Shown in pieces: positions 1-4,612 of a stretch of DNA of 5,484 bases. Each line of letters starts with the position of its first letter. The first letter of the stretch is position 1. A model generated the notes under the pieces. The model worked only from the letters and a program-made list of their open reading frames with translations. It did no database searches and had not been told where the DNA came from. Both the position numbers and the translations under genes were made by a program. Origin of the DNA: Bacillota bacterium (GTDB taxonomy: Bacteria; Bacillota_E; Sulfobacillia; Sulfobacillales; Sulfobacillaceae). The DNA lies in assembly GCA_021820165.1 (NCBI GenBank), contig JAKADW010000164.1, forward strand, positions 1-5,484, read 5' to 3'.

Positions 1-159
1 GTAGGCCGCTTGGCTGGGAAGCCGCACCGTCAGGTCCGCTCCTAAGCGAAACGTCCGGTTGTCCCAGCCACCGGGTTCGATTCTACAAATCGACAGCCTC
101 CTCCATTGCGGAAATTGGTGATCGATTAAGCGCCGAACCAGTGCGATATCAATTTCCAT
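1..159 (-). CDS. Aminoglycoside phosphotransferase-family kinase, N-terminal part (cut by window edge)
   Basis: This open frame runs from an ATG at 159 off the left edge of the window, giving 53 residues and no stop. It begins MEIDIALVRRLIDHQFPQW and continues with GGWDNRTFRLG and LTVRLPSQ. This pattern (an N-terminal helix ending in QFPQW, then a G-x-DN-x-x-[FY]-R-L-G strand and a VRLP strand) is typical of the N-lobe of the APH/choline-kinase-like fold, where it forms part of the ATP-binding site. The catalytic HxDxxxxN loop would lie outside the window and cannot be checked. AAGGAG at 170-175 lies 10 bases upstream of the ATG and supports this start. Family members phosphorylate aminoglycosides, macrolides or other small molecules, so the family name does not establish antibiotic resistance. 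The substrate is unknown. Confidence 0.8.
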   Translation of the reverse strand, partial: MEIDIALVRRLIDHQFPQWRRLSICRIEPGGWDNRTFRLGADLTVRLPSQAAY

Positions 160-609
160 CAAACACGCACTCCTTATACCCTATCTGGGGGTCGTGCTGA
201 ACGCGAAAGCACCGCTGAGTCCGTCCGTAAAGCCCAATGCTCGGCCGTTACATGACCGTTGTATCCCCCGAACGACTGTCGAAGGGCCGAAACAAGCGTG
301 CGCGTCGATGCGTCGTTTTGACCAACAATCCGGCTGGTGCATGAGCGCCTCAACGGTCGCCGGATCGGTCCGCCCACACCGCTCGCTACTCTGTGTCCCG
401 GAGTTTTGGCCCGGCCGTATAGCGCGTCCTATCGATCCAGCGCCACCCCCCTCCGCCTGTTACCGTGCGTGAGGACTCTGCCGGTGGCTTGTCGTTCCAC
501 CGGCATGGCGGGGGACCGAAGCAAAGTTCTATGGCGTGGCTACCACCGCCTCTTGGCCGCTCCGCCGGATACGCATGGGTAATATATAGGGCTTTAGCCG
601 TGGAGCGAT
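160..609. other. Long gene-free stretch
   Basis: About 450 bases lie between the start of the phosphotransferase-like gene and the stop of rhodanese 1. Several open frames of 60-110 codons exist on both strands. They are rich in Arg, Pro, Ser and Cys, overlap one another, resemble no family I recognise and lack convincing ribosome binding sites, so I read them as chance frames in GC-rich DNA. Both flanking genes are on the minus strand, so this stretch should hold the 3' end of the rhodanese 1 transcript and the promoter of the kinase. The only clear structure is the inverted repeat at 479-505. I found no transposase remnant, tRNA or tandem repeat. Confidence 0.5.
479..505. repeat. Perfect 9-bp inverted repeat, possible 3' hairpin
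   Basis: The arms TGCCGGTGG (479-487) and CCACCGGCA (497-505) are perfectly complementary around a 9-base loop. As RNA this gives a GC-rich stem on either strand. It lies about 105 bases past the stop of rhodanese 1 on the minus strand and could stall or end that transcript. No T-run follows on either strand, so it does not meet the usual intrinsic-terminator pattern. A 9-bp repeat at this spacing could also arise by chance once in a few such windows. Confidence 0.4.
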
Positions 610-954
610 TCAGGTCTCAACTGGTTTCCCCGATCGCCGCCAAGCGTCCATTCCTCCCTGCAGATGCGACACCTGGCGAAATCCGAGTTGCAAAAGAGTG
701 GACGCAGCCGCTTGGCTGCGATGGCCAGTCTTGCAGATCAAGACCACATAAGCGTCTAGGGAAATGGTTTCGCCTAGCATACGCTCCTGCCCAAGCGGAA
801 TAGAAATGGCCCCGGCAATATGCCCTGCTCTATATTCACGCGGCGTGCGCACGTCAATCAGTAGCGGCGAATGCTCCTTAAGACCAGCCTGCAGTTGGTC
901 CGGCGTGAAATCGACTAGACTTCGGGGATGGTGAAACAACTTCATGATGTTCAT
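610..954 (-). CDS. Single-domain rhodanese-like sulfurtransferase (rhodanese 1)
   Basis: This 114-residue protein spans one rhodanese domain, the usual length for single-domain members, and has no signal peptide or membrane segment, so it should be cytoplasmic. Visible motifs in order are LLIDVRTPREY (31-41), GHIAGAISIP (44-53), the active-site loop CKTGHRS (74-80) and the C-terminal GGMDAW (100-105). Cys74 is the expected persulfide-forming residue and the loop has the normal C-x4-R shape. The family moves sulfane sulfur from donors such as thiosulfate or persulfides to thiol acceptors. The actual donor and acceptor here are not known. The ATG at 954 is supported by AGGAG with a 6-base spacer. 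The gene lies downstream of the methyltransferase on the same strand with a 140-base gap holding a candidate promoter and an inverted repeat, so it is probably transcribed at least partly on its own. Confidence 0.9.
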   Translation of the reverse strand: MNIMKLFHHPRSLVDFTPDQLQAGLKEHSPLLIDVRTPREYRAGHIAGAISIPLGQERMLGETISLDAYVVLICKTGHRSQAAASTLLQLGFRQVSHLQGGMDAWRRSGKPVET

Positions 955-1008
955 GGGATGCTCCTAGCATGAAAGACCGTTGCGTGCGACCGGGGAGTAG
1001 GCTAGTGC

Positions 1009-1045
1009 CGGTGTTCCATCCCCCATCGCGCGTTCCGGAACACCT
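1009..1045. promoter_or_regulatory. Inverted repeat GGTGTTCC/GGAACACC upstream of rhodanese 1
   Basis: GGTGTTCC at 1010-1017 pairs with GGAACACC at 1037-1044 across 19 bases. The right arm is also part of a perfect 10-bp palindrome, GTTCCGGAAC, at 1032-1041. The element sits between the candidate promoter at 1068-1098 and the start of rhodanese 1, so it could be a DNA operator or a hairpin in the mRNA leader. The half-site GGTGTTnC recurs in the inverted repeat upstream of the DsrE gene (1825-1882), which favours a protein-binding site. That is an inference from two sites only. Confidence 0.4.
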
Positions 1046-1067
1046 CTGCGCGTCGTTGGCCGAACGG

Positions 1068-1098
1068 TTTATAAGCGAGTCTTTGACAACCTGGTCAA
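1068..1098 (-). promoter_or_regulatory. Candidate promoter for rhodanese 1
   Basis: On the minus strand TTGACC (1098-1093, 5 of 6 consensus bases) is followed after 19 bases by TATAAA (1073-1068, 5 of 6). The spacing is one or two bases longer than ideal. The -35 box overlaps the last codons of the methyltransferase gene. Transcription would start near 1061 and leave a leader of about 105 bases that includes the GGTGTTCC inverted repeat. Confidence 0.4.
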
Positions 1099-1685
1099 CG
1101 TTTCGTCCAAACTAAGCCCCAGGTAACCGGCCCGGGTTCAAACGCGTGGAGCAGGTCGAACCCTGCCGCTCTGGCCTCAGCCGCGATCGTTTCGGCGCTC
1201 ACCCGCCGTTCCAAGGGCGGCCCGGCGACCGTCTCAATTAACTTCCAGTCGACCACCACCCACCGCCCACCGCGCTTCAACATGCGATACGTTTCCGCCA
1301 TCGCACGGATTCTATCCCCCATGTGCAGAGCAACCGTGTGCCAGACCACCCCATCCACACTGCTGTCCGGCACAGGAGACTCTTCGGCAAATGCTTGGGC
1401 CGGAGCCAGTTGGCTAAGCCCTTCAGCCCGAGCGATCTGACAGAGGGCTTCCACGGCATCGCGGCTTGGTTCGATAGCCCATACCTTCCCGTCAGACCCT
1501 ACCTGTTGAGCTAGGGGCAAGGAAAGCCATCCAAGACCGGCGCCGACGTCGGCCAGCGTCTCCCCCGGATTCGGTTTTAACGCACTGATCACCGGTCCGC
1601 GAGGCATTCGTTGCTCGCGATCGCTGCTCATGATTCTCGACAATTCTTCTCGCGACCAAACCCGCGAGCGATTTGCGTATTCCAT
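1095..1685 (-). CDS. Class I SAM-dependent methyltransferase, substrate unknown
   Basis: This 196-residue protein has a Rossmann-type methyltransferase fold. Motif I, the SAM-binding loop, is LADVGAGLGWLSLPLA (44-59). The acidic residue at the end of strand 2 is Glu72 in VWAIEPS. Strand 4 is in DGVVWHTVALHM (111-122) and strand 5 in LKRGGRWVVVDW (136-147). The C-terminal part, with GPPLERR and SAETIAAEARAAGF, resembles small UbiE/type-11-like stand-alone methyltransferases. None of this fixes the substrate. I chose the ATG at 1685 because GGGAGG lies 7 bases upstream. The frame can be extended to a TTG at 1721, but that start has no comparable binding site. It is divergent from the DsrE gene and followed on the same strand by rhodanese 1, so a role linked to sulfur or thiol compounds is possible but not shown. 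Confidence 0.85.
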   Translation of the reverse strand: MEYANRSRVWSREELSRIMSSDREQRMPRGPVISALKPNPGETLADVGAGLGWLSLPLAQQVGSDGKVWAIEPSRDAVEALCQIARAEGLSQLAPAQAFAEESPVPDSSVDGVVWHTVALHMGDRIRAMAETYRMLKRGGRWVVVDWKLIETVAGPPLERRVSAETIAAEARAAGFDLLHAFEPGPVTWGLVWTKR

Positions 1686-1765
1686 CCGTCGCCCTCCCGC
1701 TTTGTGTCTTCCCGCTGCCAAGTCCCGTTGCTTGGTGAGAAGGGGTCAAATTCCCATCGCCGGCT

Positions 1766-1806
1766 AGATATTTTTCCAGAGATTTCTTCTCTGGTATCTA
1801 TGATAC
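1766..1806. repeat. Nested inverted repeats in the methyltransferase/DsrE divergent region
   Basis: CCAGAGA (1776-1782) and TCTCTGG (1788-1794) form a perfect 7-bp stem with a 5-base loop. Outside it AGATA (1766-1770) can pair with TATCT (1795-1799), with five unpaired T residues on one side, giving a bulged stem of 12 pairs. Overlapping the right arm is a second dyad, GTATC-TAT-GATAC (1794-1806). On the minus strand this would fall 80-120 bases before the methyltransferase start, in a leader or promoter. It has no U-tract, so it is more like an operator or structured leader than a terminator. Confidence 0.4.
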
Positions 1807-1812
1807 TGCATC

Positions 1813-1855
1813 TTTCACCCAAGTCGGTGTTACAGTATGATTACTCCGCTAATAC
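1813..1855 (+). promoter_or_regulatory. Candidate promoter for the DsrE gene
   Basis: Two overlapping readings are possible. TATGAT at 1836-1841 matches the -10 consensus at 5 of 6 positions but has only a weak -35 (TTTCAC, 1813-1818). Alternatively GTTACA (1829-1834) and TAATAC (1850-1855) form a pair with a short 15-base spacer. Both place the transcription start between about 1848 and 1862, leaving a leader of 75-90 bases before the ATG at 1936. Confidence 0.3.
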
Positions 1856-1882
1856 TCTAAGCGATCTCGAGGTGTAACACCG
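1825..1882. promoter_or_regulatory. Perfect 10-bp inverted repeat flanking the DsrE promoter
   Basis: CGGTGTTACA at 1825-1834 is exactly repeated in inverted form as TGTAACACCG at 1873-1882, with 38 bases between the arms. The arms bracket the likely -10 region and start site of the DsrE gene, an arrangement that would suit a repressor bound at two half-operators. The half-site resembles the GGTGTTCC arms at 1009-1045 upstream of rhodanese 1. A long-loop RNA hairpin is a less likely reading, because the left arm would lie upstream of most plausible start sites. Confidence 0.45.
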
Positions 1883-1935
1883 TGGAATTGCCGGAGGACA
1901 ATGCGGGGTTTTCACGCAAAGACAGGAGGCTTATC

Positions 1936-2280
1936 ATGGCAAAAATTGCGTTTTGGATTACCGCCGGCCCTGACCAGGCCGCTAAAGCACTAACGGGATT
2001 GCGTCTTGCCCAACGCCTCCGAACCACCCGTGGCGAAAAAGATGTCCAAGTATATTTATTTGGCCCGGGAGTTCAATTGACCACGACCGACAACCCAAAG
2101 ATTCAAGAGGCCTTGCGCGACCTCCGAGAAGCTTCTGTTACCATGGAAGCATGCCCGGCTAACGTCAAGCAACTGGAACTCGACGAGGACGCAGTGTTGG
2201 CCACGGGCGTACAATTGCGGCCCGCCGGCGAGGCCCTACTGGAATTGGTTGACAATGGATTTCAGGTCATAGGGGTCTAA
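1936..2280 (+). CDS. DsrE-family sulfur-relay protein
   Basis: This is a 114-residue protein of the DsrE/DsrF/TusD-like fold. An N-terminal strand KIAFWITAGPDQAAKAL is followed by VQVYLFGPGVQL (37-48), then VTMEACPANV (68-77) and a C-terminal GFQVIGV. The only cysteine, Cys73, sits where many DsrE-fold proteins carry their persulfide-bearing cysteine. Such proteins pass sulfur between carriers, often with TusA or rhodaneses, in tRNA thiolation or sulfur oxidation. No tusA is visible here, but two rhodaneses flank the gene. The ATG at 1936 is chosen because AGGAGG lies 6 bases upstream and the fold begins immediately. The frame also opens at a GTG at 1882, but the 18 extra residues (ELPEDNAGFSRKDRRLI after the start) look unrelated to the family and that GTG lies in the inverted repeat. 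It is divergent from the methyltransferase and convergent with rhodanese 2. Confidence 0.85.
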   Translation: MAKIAFWITAGPDQAAKALTGLRLAQRLRTTRGEKDVQVYLFGPGVQLTTTDNPKIQEALRDLREASVTMEACPANVKQLELDEDAVLATGVQLRPAGEALLELVDNGFQVIGV

Positions 2281-2289
2281 CATCGGCCA

Positions 2290-2320
2290 CGGGTCGGCTC
2301 CGAATCACGGGGCCGACCCG
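2290..2320 (+). terminator. Strong hairpin after the DsrE gene, without a U-tract
   Basis: CGGGTCGGC (2290-2298) pairs with GCCGACCCG (2312-2320). Inside it T2299 can wobble-pair with G2311, and CCG (2300-2302) pairs with CGG (2308-2310), leaving the loop AATCA. That gives a 13-pair GC-rich stem only 10 bases past the DsrE stop, much stronger than chance would predict. No run of T follows on either strand, so it is either a U-less terminator or a 3'-end-stabilising hairpin. Its position between convergent genes suits a bidirectional role. Confidence 0.6.
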
Positions 2321-2451
2321 GGCTATGCGCGATCCGCAAAACGGCCGTTCGCGAATTCGGCTAAGCGCTTTGCCCAACTGCACGGGCTTTGGTCTTCCCC
2401 TGCCATATACCACCAAGGGTATCTTCCCTGTGCGCCCGTTTGACTTCCAGC

Positions 2452-2760
2452 TTAAGAGTCCAAAGGGCCCTTCCAGCTTTGCATGCCCCCACTCATGTTA
2501 TAGACGTTTCGGTATCCTGCTTCGCTTAACAGGTCGGCCGCCTTAGCGGAACGGTTTCCAGACCGGCATACGACGACCACGGTTTTGTCTCGAGGAACCT
2601 CGCGCAATCGGTGGACCAGTTGCGTCAACGAAATGTGTTTCGATCGCGGGATATGCCCACTTCGATATTCCGAACCTTCCCGAACGTCAACAATCAGAGC
2701 CTGGCCAGAGCGGGCCATGGCCTCTACCCGTTCCGGGCTAAGATGCTTGACCACGTCCAT
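2452..2760 (-). CDS. Single-domain rhodanese-like sulfurtransferase (rhodanese 2)
   Basis: This 102-residue protein spans one rhodanese domain with no signal peptide. It shows ALIVDVREGSEY (21-32), GHIPRSKHI (35-43), the catalytic loop CRSGNRS (65-71) and GGMQSW (91-96). Cys65 is the expected persulfide carrier, and the CRSGNR loop is common in small GlpE/PspE-like rhodaneses acting on thiosulfate or persulfides. It shares the same motif order with rhodanese 1 but differs at most other positions, so the two are not a recent duplication. The start is ambiguous. The ATG at 2760 is only 3 bases from AGGAGG, while the in-frame GTG at 2754 is 9 bases from it. The difference is two residues. It is convergent with the DsrE gene and divergent from the glycosyltransferase, with its own strong -10 box. 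Confidence 0.9.
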   Translation of the reverse strand: MDVVKHLSPERVEAMARSGQALIVDVREGSEYRSGHIPRSKHISLTQLVHRLREVPRDKTVVVVCRSGNRSAKAADLLSEAGYRNVYNMSGGMQSWKGPLDS

Positions 2761-2777
2761 GTCCCTCCTAATATACT
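2747..2777 (+). promoter_or_regulatory. Candidate promoter for the glycosyltransferase gene
   Basis: TTGACC (2747-2752, 5 of 6) lies within the start of rhodanese 2 and is followed after 19 bases by TATACT (2772-2777, 5 of 6). The spacer is long, so this is tentative. A start near 2784 would give a leader of about 200 bases that contains the competing hairpins at 2833-2924. Confidence 0.3.
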
Positions 2778-2798
2778 GTACCGGGTATATTATACCCG
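2769..2798. promoter_or_regulatory. Two overlapping palindromes covering the divergent -10 boxes (probable operator)
   Basis: TAATATAC (2769-2776) and GTATATTA (2785-2792) are perfect 8-bp inverted arms around an 8-base spacer. CGGGTATA (2782-2789) and TATACCCG (2791-2798) are a second perfect 8-bp dyad around one base. Together they span the -10 box of rhodanese 2 on the minus strand and the candidate -10 of the glycosyltransferase on the plus strand. Binding here would block RNA polymerase in both directions. A persulfide- or metal-responsive repressor of the CsoR/CstR type would fit a rhodanese promoter. However, the known operators of that family as I recall them have ATACCC and GGGTAT facing the other way round, so the regulator is unassigned. 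Confidence 0.5.
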
Positions 2799-2817
2799 CA
2801 TCCTGCGTTGGCGACTA
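2789..2817 (-). promoter_or_regulatory. Promoter of rhodanese 2
   Basis: On the minus strand a perfect TATAAT (2794-2789) lies 17 bases after TAGTCG (2817-2812), a weak -35 with 3 of 6 matches. Transcription would begin near 2782, leaving a short leader of about 20 bases that carries TAGGAGG just before the start codon. The -10 box lies inside both palindromes, so repression by a bound protein is likely. The weak -35 may mean that an activator helps. Confidence 0.5.
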
Positions 2818-2832
2818 GGCCATCGTCGAGGT

Positions 2833-2924
2833 GGACGGGCAAGTACTCCGATGCGCCATGCGCCAAAACCGTGCCTGCCGCGACCGATCTACCCGTCCGT
2901 GGAAAAGAACCACGGTTTTCCACG
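2833..2924 (+). promoter_or_regulatory. Leader with competing hairpins before the glycosyltransferase
   Basis: Several stems here exclude one another. AAAACCGTG (2865-2873) pairs perfectly with CACGGTTTT (2911-2919). CGTGGAAAA (2898-2906) pairs perfectly with TTTTCCACG (2916-2924). CCGTGG (2897-2902) pairs with CCACGG (2910-2915). GGACGGG (2833-2839) can also pair with CCCGTCC (2892-2898). Since 2910-2919 is shared, only some of these can form at once, as in attenuators and riboswitches. I recognise no known riboswitch class, and no U-tract or hidden ribosome binding site is obvious. The structure could instead act on the DNA level. Confidence 0.35.
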
Positions 2925-2982
2925 CAGGAACCAACACCAGGGAACGCGAATATCTGTCTAATGTCGAAAGCTAGGTGATACC

Positions 2983-4140
2983 GTGCAAAACCCACCGCAC
3001 ACCATCGCGTCGCATCGTCATCCTCTGGCGGGGTATCGGCGCGTTCCAGTCTGGGTATGGGCTTTTCTCGCCCATGAAGCCCTAATTGTTCTTGCCTATA
3101 TAATCCCCTATCCTGATTATTCCGGTGTACTGCACCGCGCGTTCGGTGCGTTGGGACACTTTTGGTTTCAATGGGATGCGCTATGGTATATCGCCATCAG
3201 TCGTTACGGCTACGCTCATTTGCCTGGAGTCCCGGCGTTAGCGGGCACGGCGTTCTTCCCTTGGCTTCCGGTCCTGATTCGAGGCGTCGGAGTCTGGGGC
3301 GCGTGGGGTCTTACCCAACTTAGCACTATCGTATCCTTATGGCTTTTTGTGCGGATTGGCGCACGGCTTGAATTCTCCGTTAAGCAGATTGGGTGGGCAA
3401 CCTTTCTATTCGCCTTGAATCCGGCAGCAGTTTATTTCTCAACCCTGTACGCGGAACCGTGGACGGTGTGTTTTACCTTGGTCTCGGTAGATTTCGGTCA
3501 TCGTCAACGATGGTTTTGGGCGGCCTTGACCGGTCTTTTGGCGGCCACGACCCAAGCAACCGGAATCTTAGTCGGTCTTTTTCCCTTGGTCGCCTTCTTA
3601 GCATGGATTCGGGCCAAACACTGGAGACAAGCCCTGGGCGCATTCCTTTGGGGGGTCGGCCCCTTTATCGGTCTGGTCAGCTACGCCGTGTATTTAGGCA
3701 TTCGATTCCAACGCCCCTTATTATTTGCATCCGTGCAAAGCAGCCGGTATTGGGATGGGAATTGGAAATGGCCTTGGATTCAGTGGTTTCAGGGACTCAC
3801 CACAGGACTCCAGAGTCCCGCCCACAGGATCGTCCTGGCGTTATGGCTGGCCATCACATGTTTTGTATTAGGAGCGGCTCTCCTTATCCGGAGCGCCAGA
3901 GCCGGGATCGCTTCGGCGCAAACGACGATATATGGAGTGGCTGGCCTGATGGTGTCTCTCAGCTTTTTTCATGGCTCCTCTCCGTTATACAGCACCGTCC
4001 GCATCGCGAGCATCTATTTCCCGCTCTATCTAGGGATTGCGCGCGGGCCCAGGTGGTTGACCATCTCCGCGTTAGGGTTCTTTGCCTGCCTAGCGTTTTA
4101 TGGTGCGACCCTCTTCACCCATTTGTGGTGGTATCAGTAG
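2983..4140 (+). CDS. Polytopic membrane glycosyltransferase, PIG-V-like mannosyltransferase family
   Basis: This 385-residue membrane protein has about nine or ten hydrophobic segments, for example around 23-42, 107-127, 137-157, 177-209, 217-239, 282-303, 313-330 and 359-378. The first loop carries FQWDALWYIAISRYGY (62-77), close to the WD-x-x-WY-x-x-I/A-x-x-GY signature of bacterial PIG-V-like (GPI mannosyltransferase 2-like) proteins of the GT-C fold. FFPWLP (91-96), NPAAVYFSTLYAEP (146-159) and PLYSTVRIASIYFPLYL (334-350) also match this family's pattern. The Asp in WDALWY is the likely catalytic or metal-binding acidic residue. Such enzymes use lipid-phosphate-linked sugars and transfer them on the outer face of the membrane. 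Donor and acceptor are unknown. The GTG at 2983 follows AGGTG by 5 bases, and a stop at 2959 leaves no other upstream start. No terminator is seen downstream, where it converges with the sulfatase remnant. Confidence 0.75.
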   Translation: MQNPPHTIASHRHPLAGYRRVPVWVWAFLAHEALIVLAYIIPYPDYSGVLHRAFGALGHFWFQWDALWYIAISRYGYAHLPGVPALAGTAFFPWLPVLIRGVGVWGAWGLTQLSTIVSLWLFVRIGARLEFSVKQIGWATFLFALNPAAVYFSTLYAEPWTVCFTLVSVDFGHRQRWFWAALTGLLAATTQATGILVGLFPLVAFLAWIRAKHWRQALGAFLWGVGPFIGLVSYAVYLGIRFQRPLLFASVQSSRYWDGNWKWPWIQWFQGLTTGLQSPAHRIVLALWLAITCFVLGAALLIRSARAGIASAQTTIYGVAGLMVSLSFFHGSSPLYSTVRIASIYFPLYLGIARGPRWLTISALGFFACLAFYGATLFTHLWWYQ

Positions 4141-4155
4141 GGCCGCCTTAACCCG

Positions 4156-4510
4156 GATGGGAACGCCTCTCACGACTGGCCGCTTCCGTCCGTCAAGCCT
4201 ACTGTTCCGAGCGCGGCGCGGACGCCTGCCTTTCGTGCTGCAAACGCGCTCAGATTGCCAACTGCTCCCGTTCCCAGGGAATGACACCGCACCGCTCTGC
4301 CCACTCCTCATACCAGCCTTTCAGTTCGTTCACCTTATCTGGATGCCGTGCCGACAAGTCGGCCAGTTCCGTGCGATCCGCCCGGCCCGGGGTACTTTCG
4401 CATCAGCTTCCATCGGCCGTCACGCACCGCGGCAGTTCCTTCGTGTTCCCAGAATAGAGGCCCTCGCTTCCGGTGGTCCGCAGCGAAAAAGAGAACCAGG
4501 CGTTCCCATC
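4156..4510. repeat. 13-bp inverted repeat flanking the sulfatase remnant
   Basis: GATGGGAACGCCT at 4156-4168 occurs exactly in inverted form at 4498-4510, 329 bases apart. The right copy coincides with the point where recognisable sulfatase sequence stops, near 4498. The left copy lies just past the glycosyltransferase stop. This could mark a rearrangement breakpoint. By rough estimate a 13-bp inverted match somewhere in such a window has a chance of about one in five, so position is the main argument. Confidence 0.35.
4250..4498 (-). pseudogene. C-terminal remnant of a sulfatase, frameshifted
   Basis: On the minus strand one frame (about 4498-4383) reads LVLFFAADHRKRGPLFWEHE, followed by GTAAVRDGRWKLMRKYPGP. 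Another frame (4381-4250) reads ADRTELADLSARHPDKVNEL, continues with GWYEEWAERCGVIPWEREQL and ends at a TGA at 4252-4250. Joined, these match the end of type I sulfatases, where PLFWEHEGNxAVRxGxWKL and a WELYDL-EADRTEL segment are standard. The WELYDLE stretch is missing at the join near 4382, consistent with a 20-base deletion that shifted the frame. About 80 codons remain of a family near 500 residues. The catalytic Cys/Ser-x-Pro-x-Arg region is absent and no sulfatase-like sequence is seen upstream of 4498 in any frame. It lies downstream of, and on the same strand as, the sulfatase-maturating enzyme, so it was probably once its operon partner and substrate. Confidence 0.8.
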
Positions 4511-4612
4511 GTATCCCGTCCTTCTTTCGCAATGAAAACACGGCCTTTTACGAGGGCAGGCACTTGCCCACACCCAACTGCTTGCCTATGGATTACGTCG
4601 TCCGTCGCAGGA

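Noticed and set aside
173..178. TATAAG on the minus strand as a -10 box for the phosphotransferase-like gene.
   Set aside because: It overlaps the ribosome binding site AAGGAG, so transcription would start after it, and the matching -35 is poor.
5..718. 12-base direct repeat GCCGCTTGGCTG at 5-16 and 707-718.
   Set aside because: Both copies lie inside coding regions of unrelated genes and nothing nearby suggests a mobile element, so chance is the simplest reading.
465..803. A 112-codon plus-strand open frame.
   Set aside because: It overlaps rhodanese 1 antisense for over half its length, has no family pattern and no good ribosome binding site.
2407..2422. ATACC-N6-GGTAT dyad between the convergent DsrE and rhodanese 2 genes, resembling a CsoR-type site.
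   Set aside because: The arms are only 5 bp, the inner bases do not pair and there is no promoter there.
610..2760. The two rhodanese genes as a recent tandem duplication.
   Set aside because: They share only the family motifs. Lengths, active-site loops (CKTGHR and CRSGNR) and most other residues differ.
3393..4151. A 252-codon plus-strand open frame within the glycosyltransferase.
   Set aside because: It is the +1-shifted shadow of a clear membrane protein and has an Arg/Ser/Gly-rich composition with no recognisable motif.
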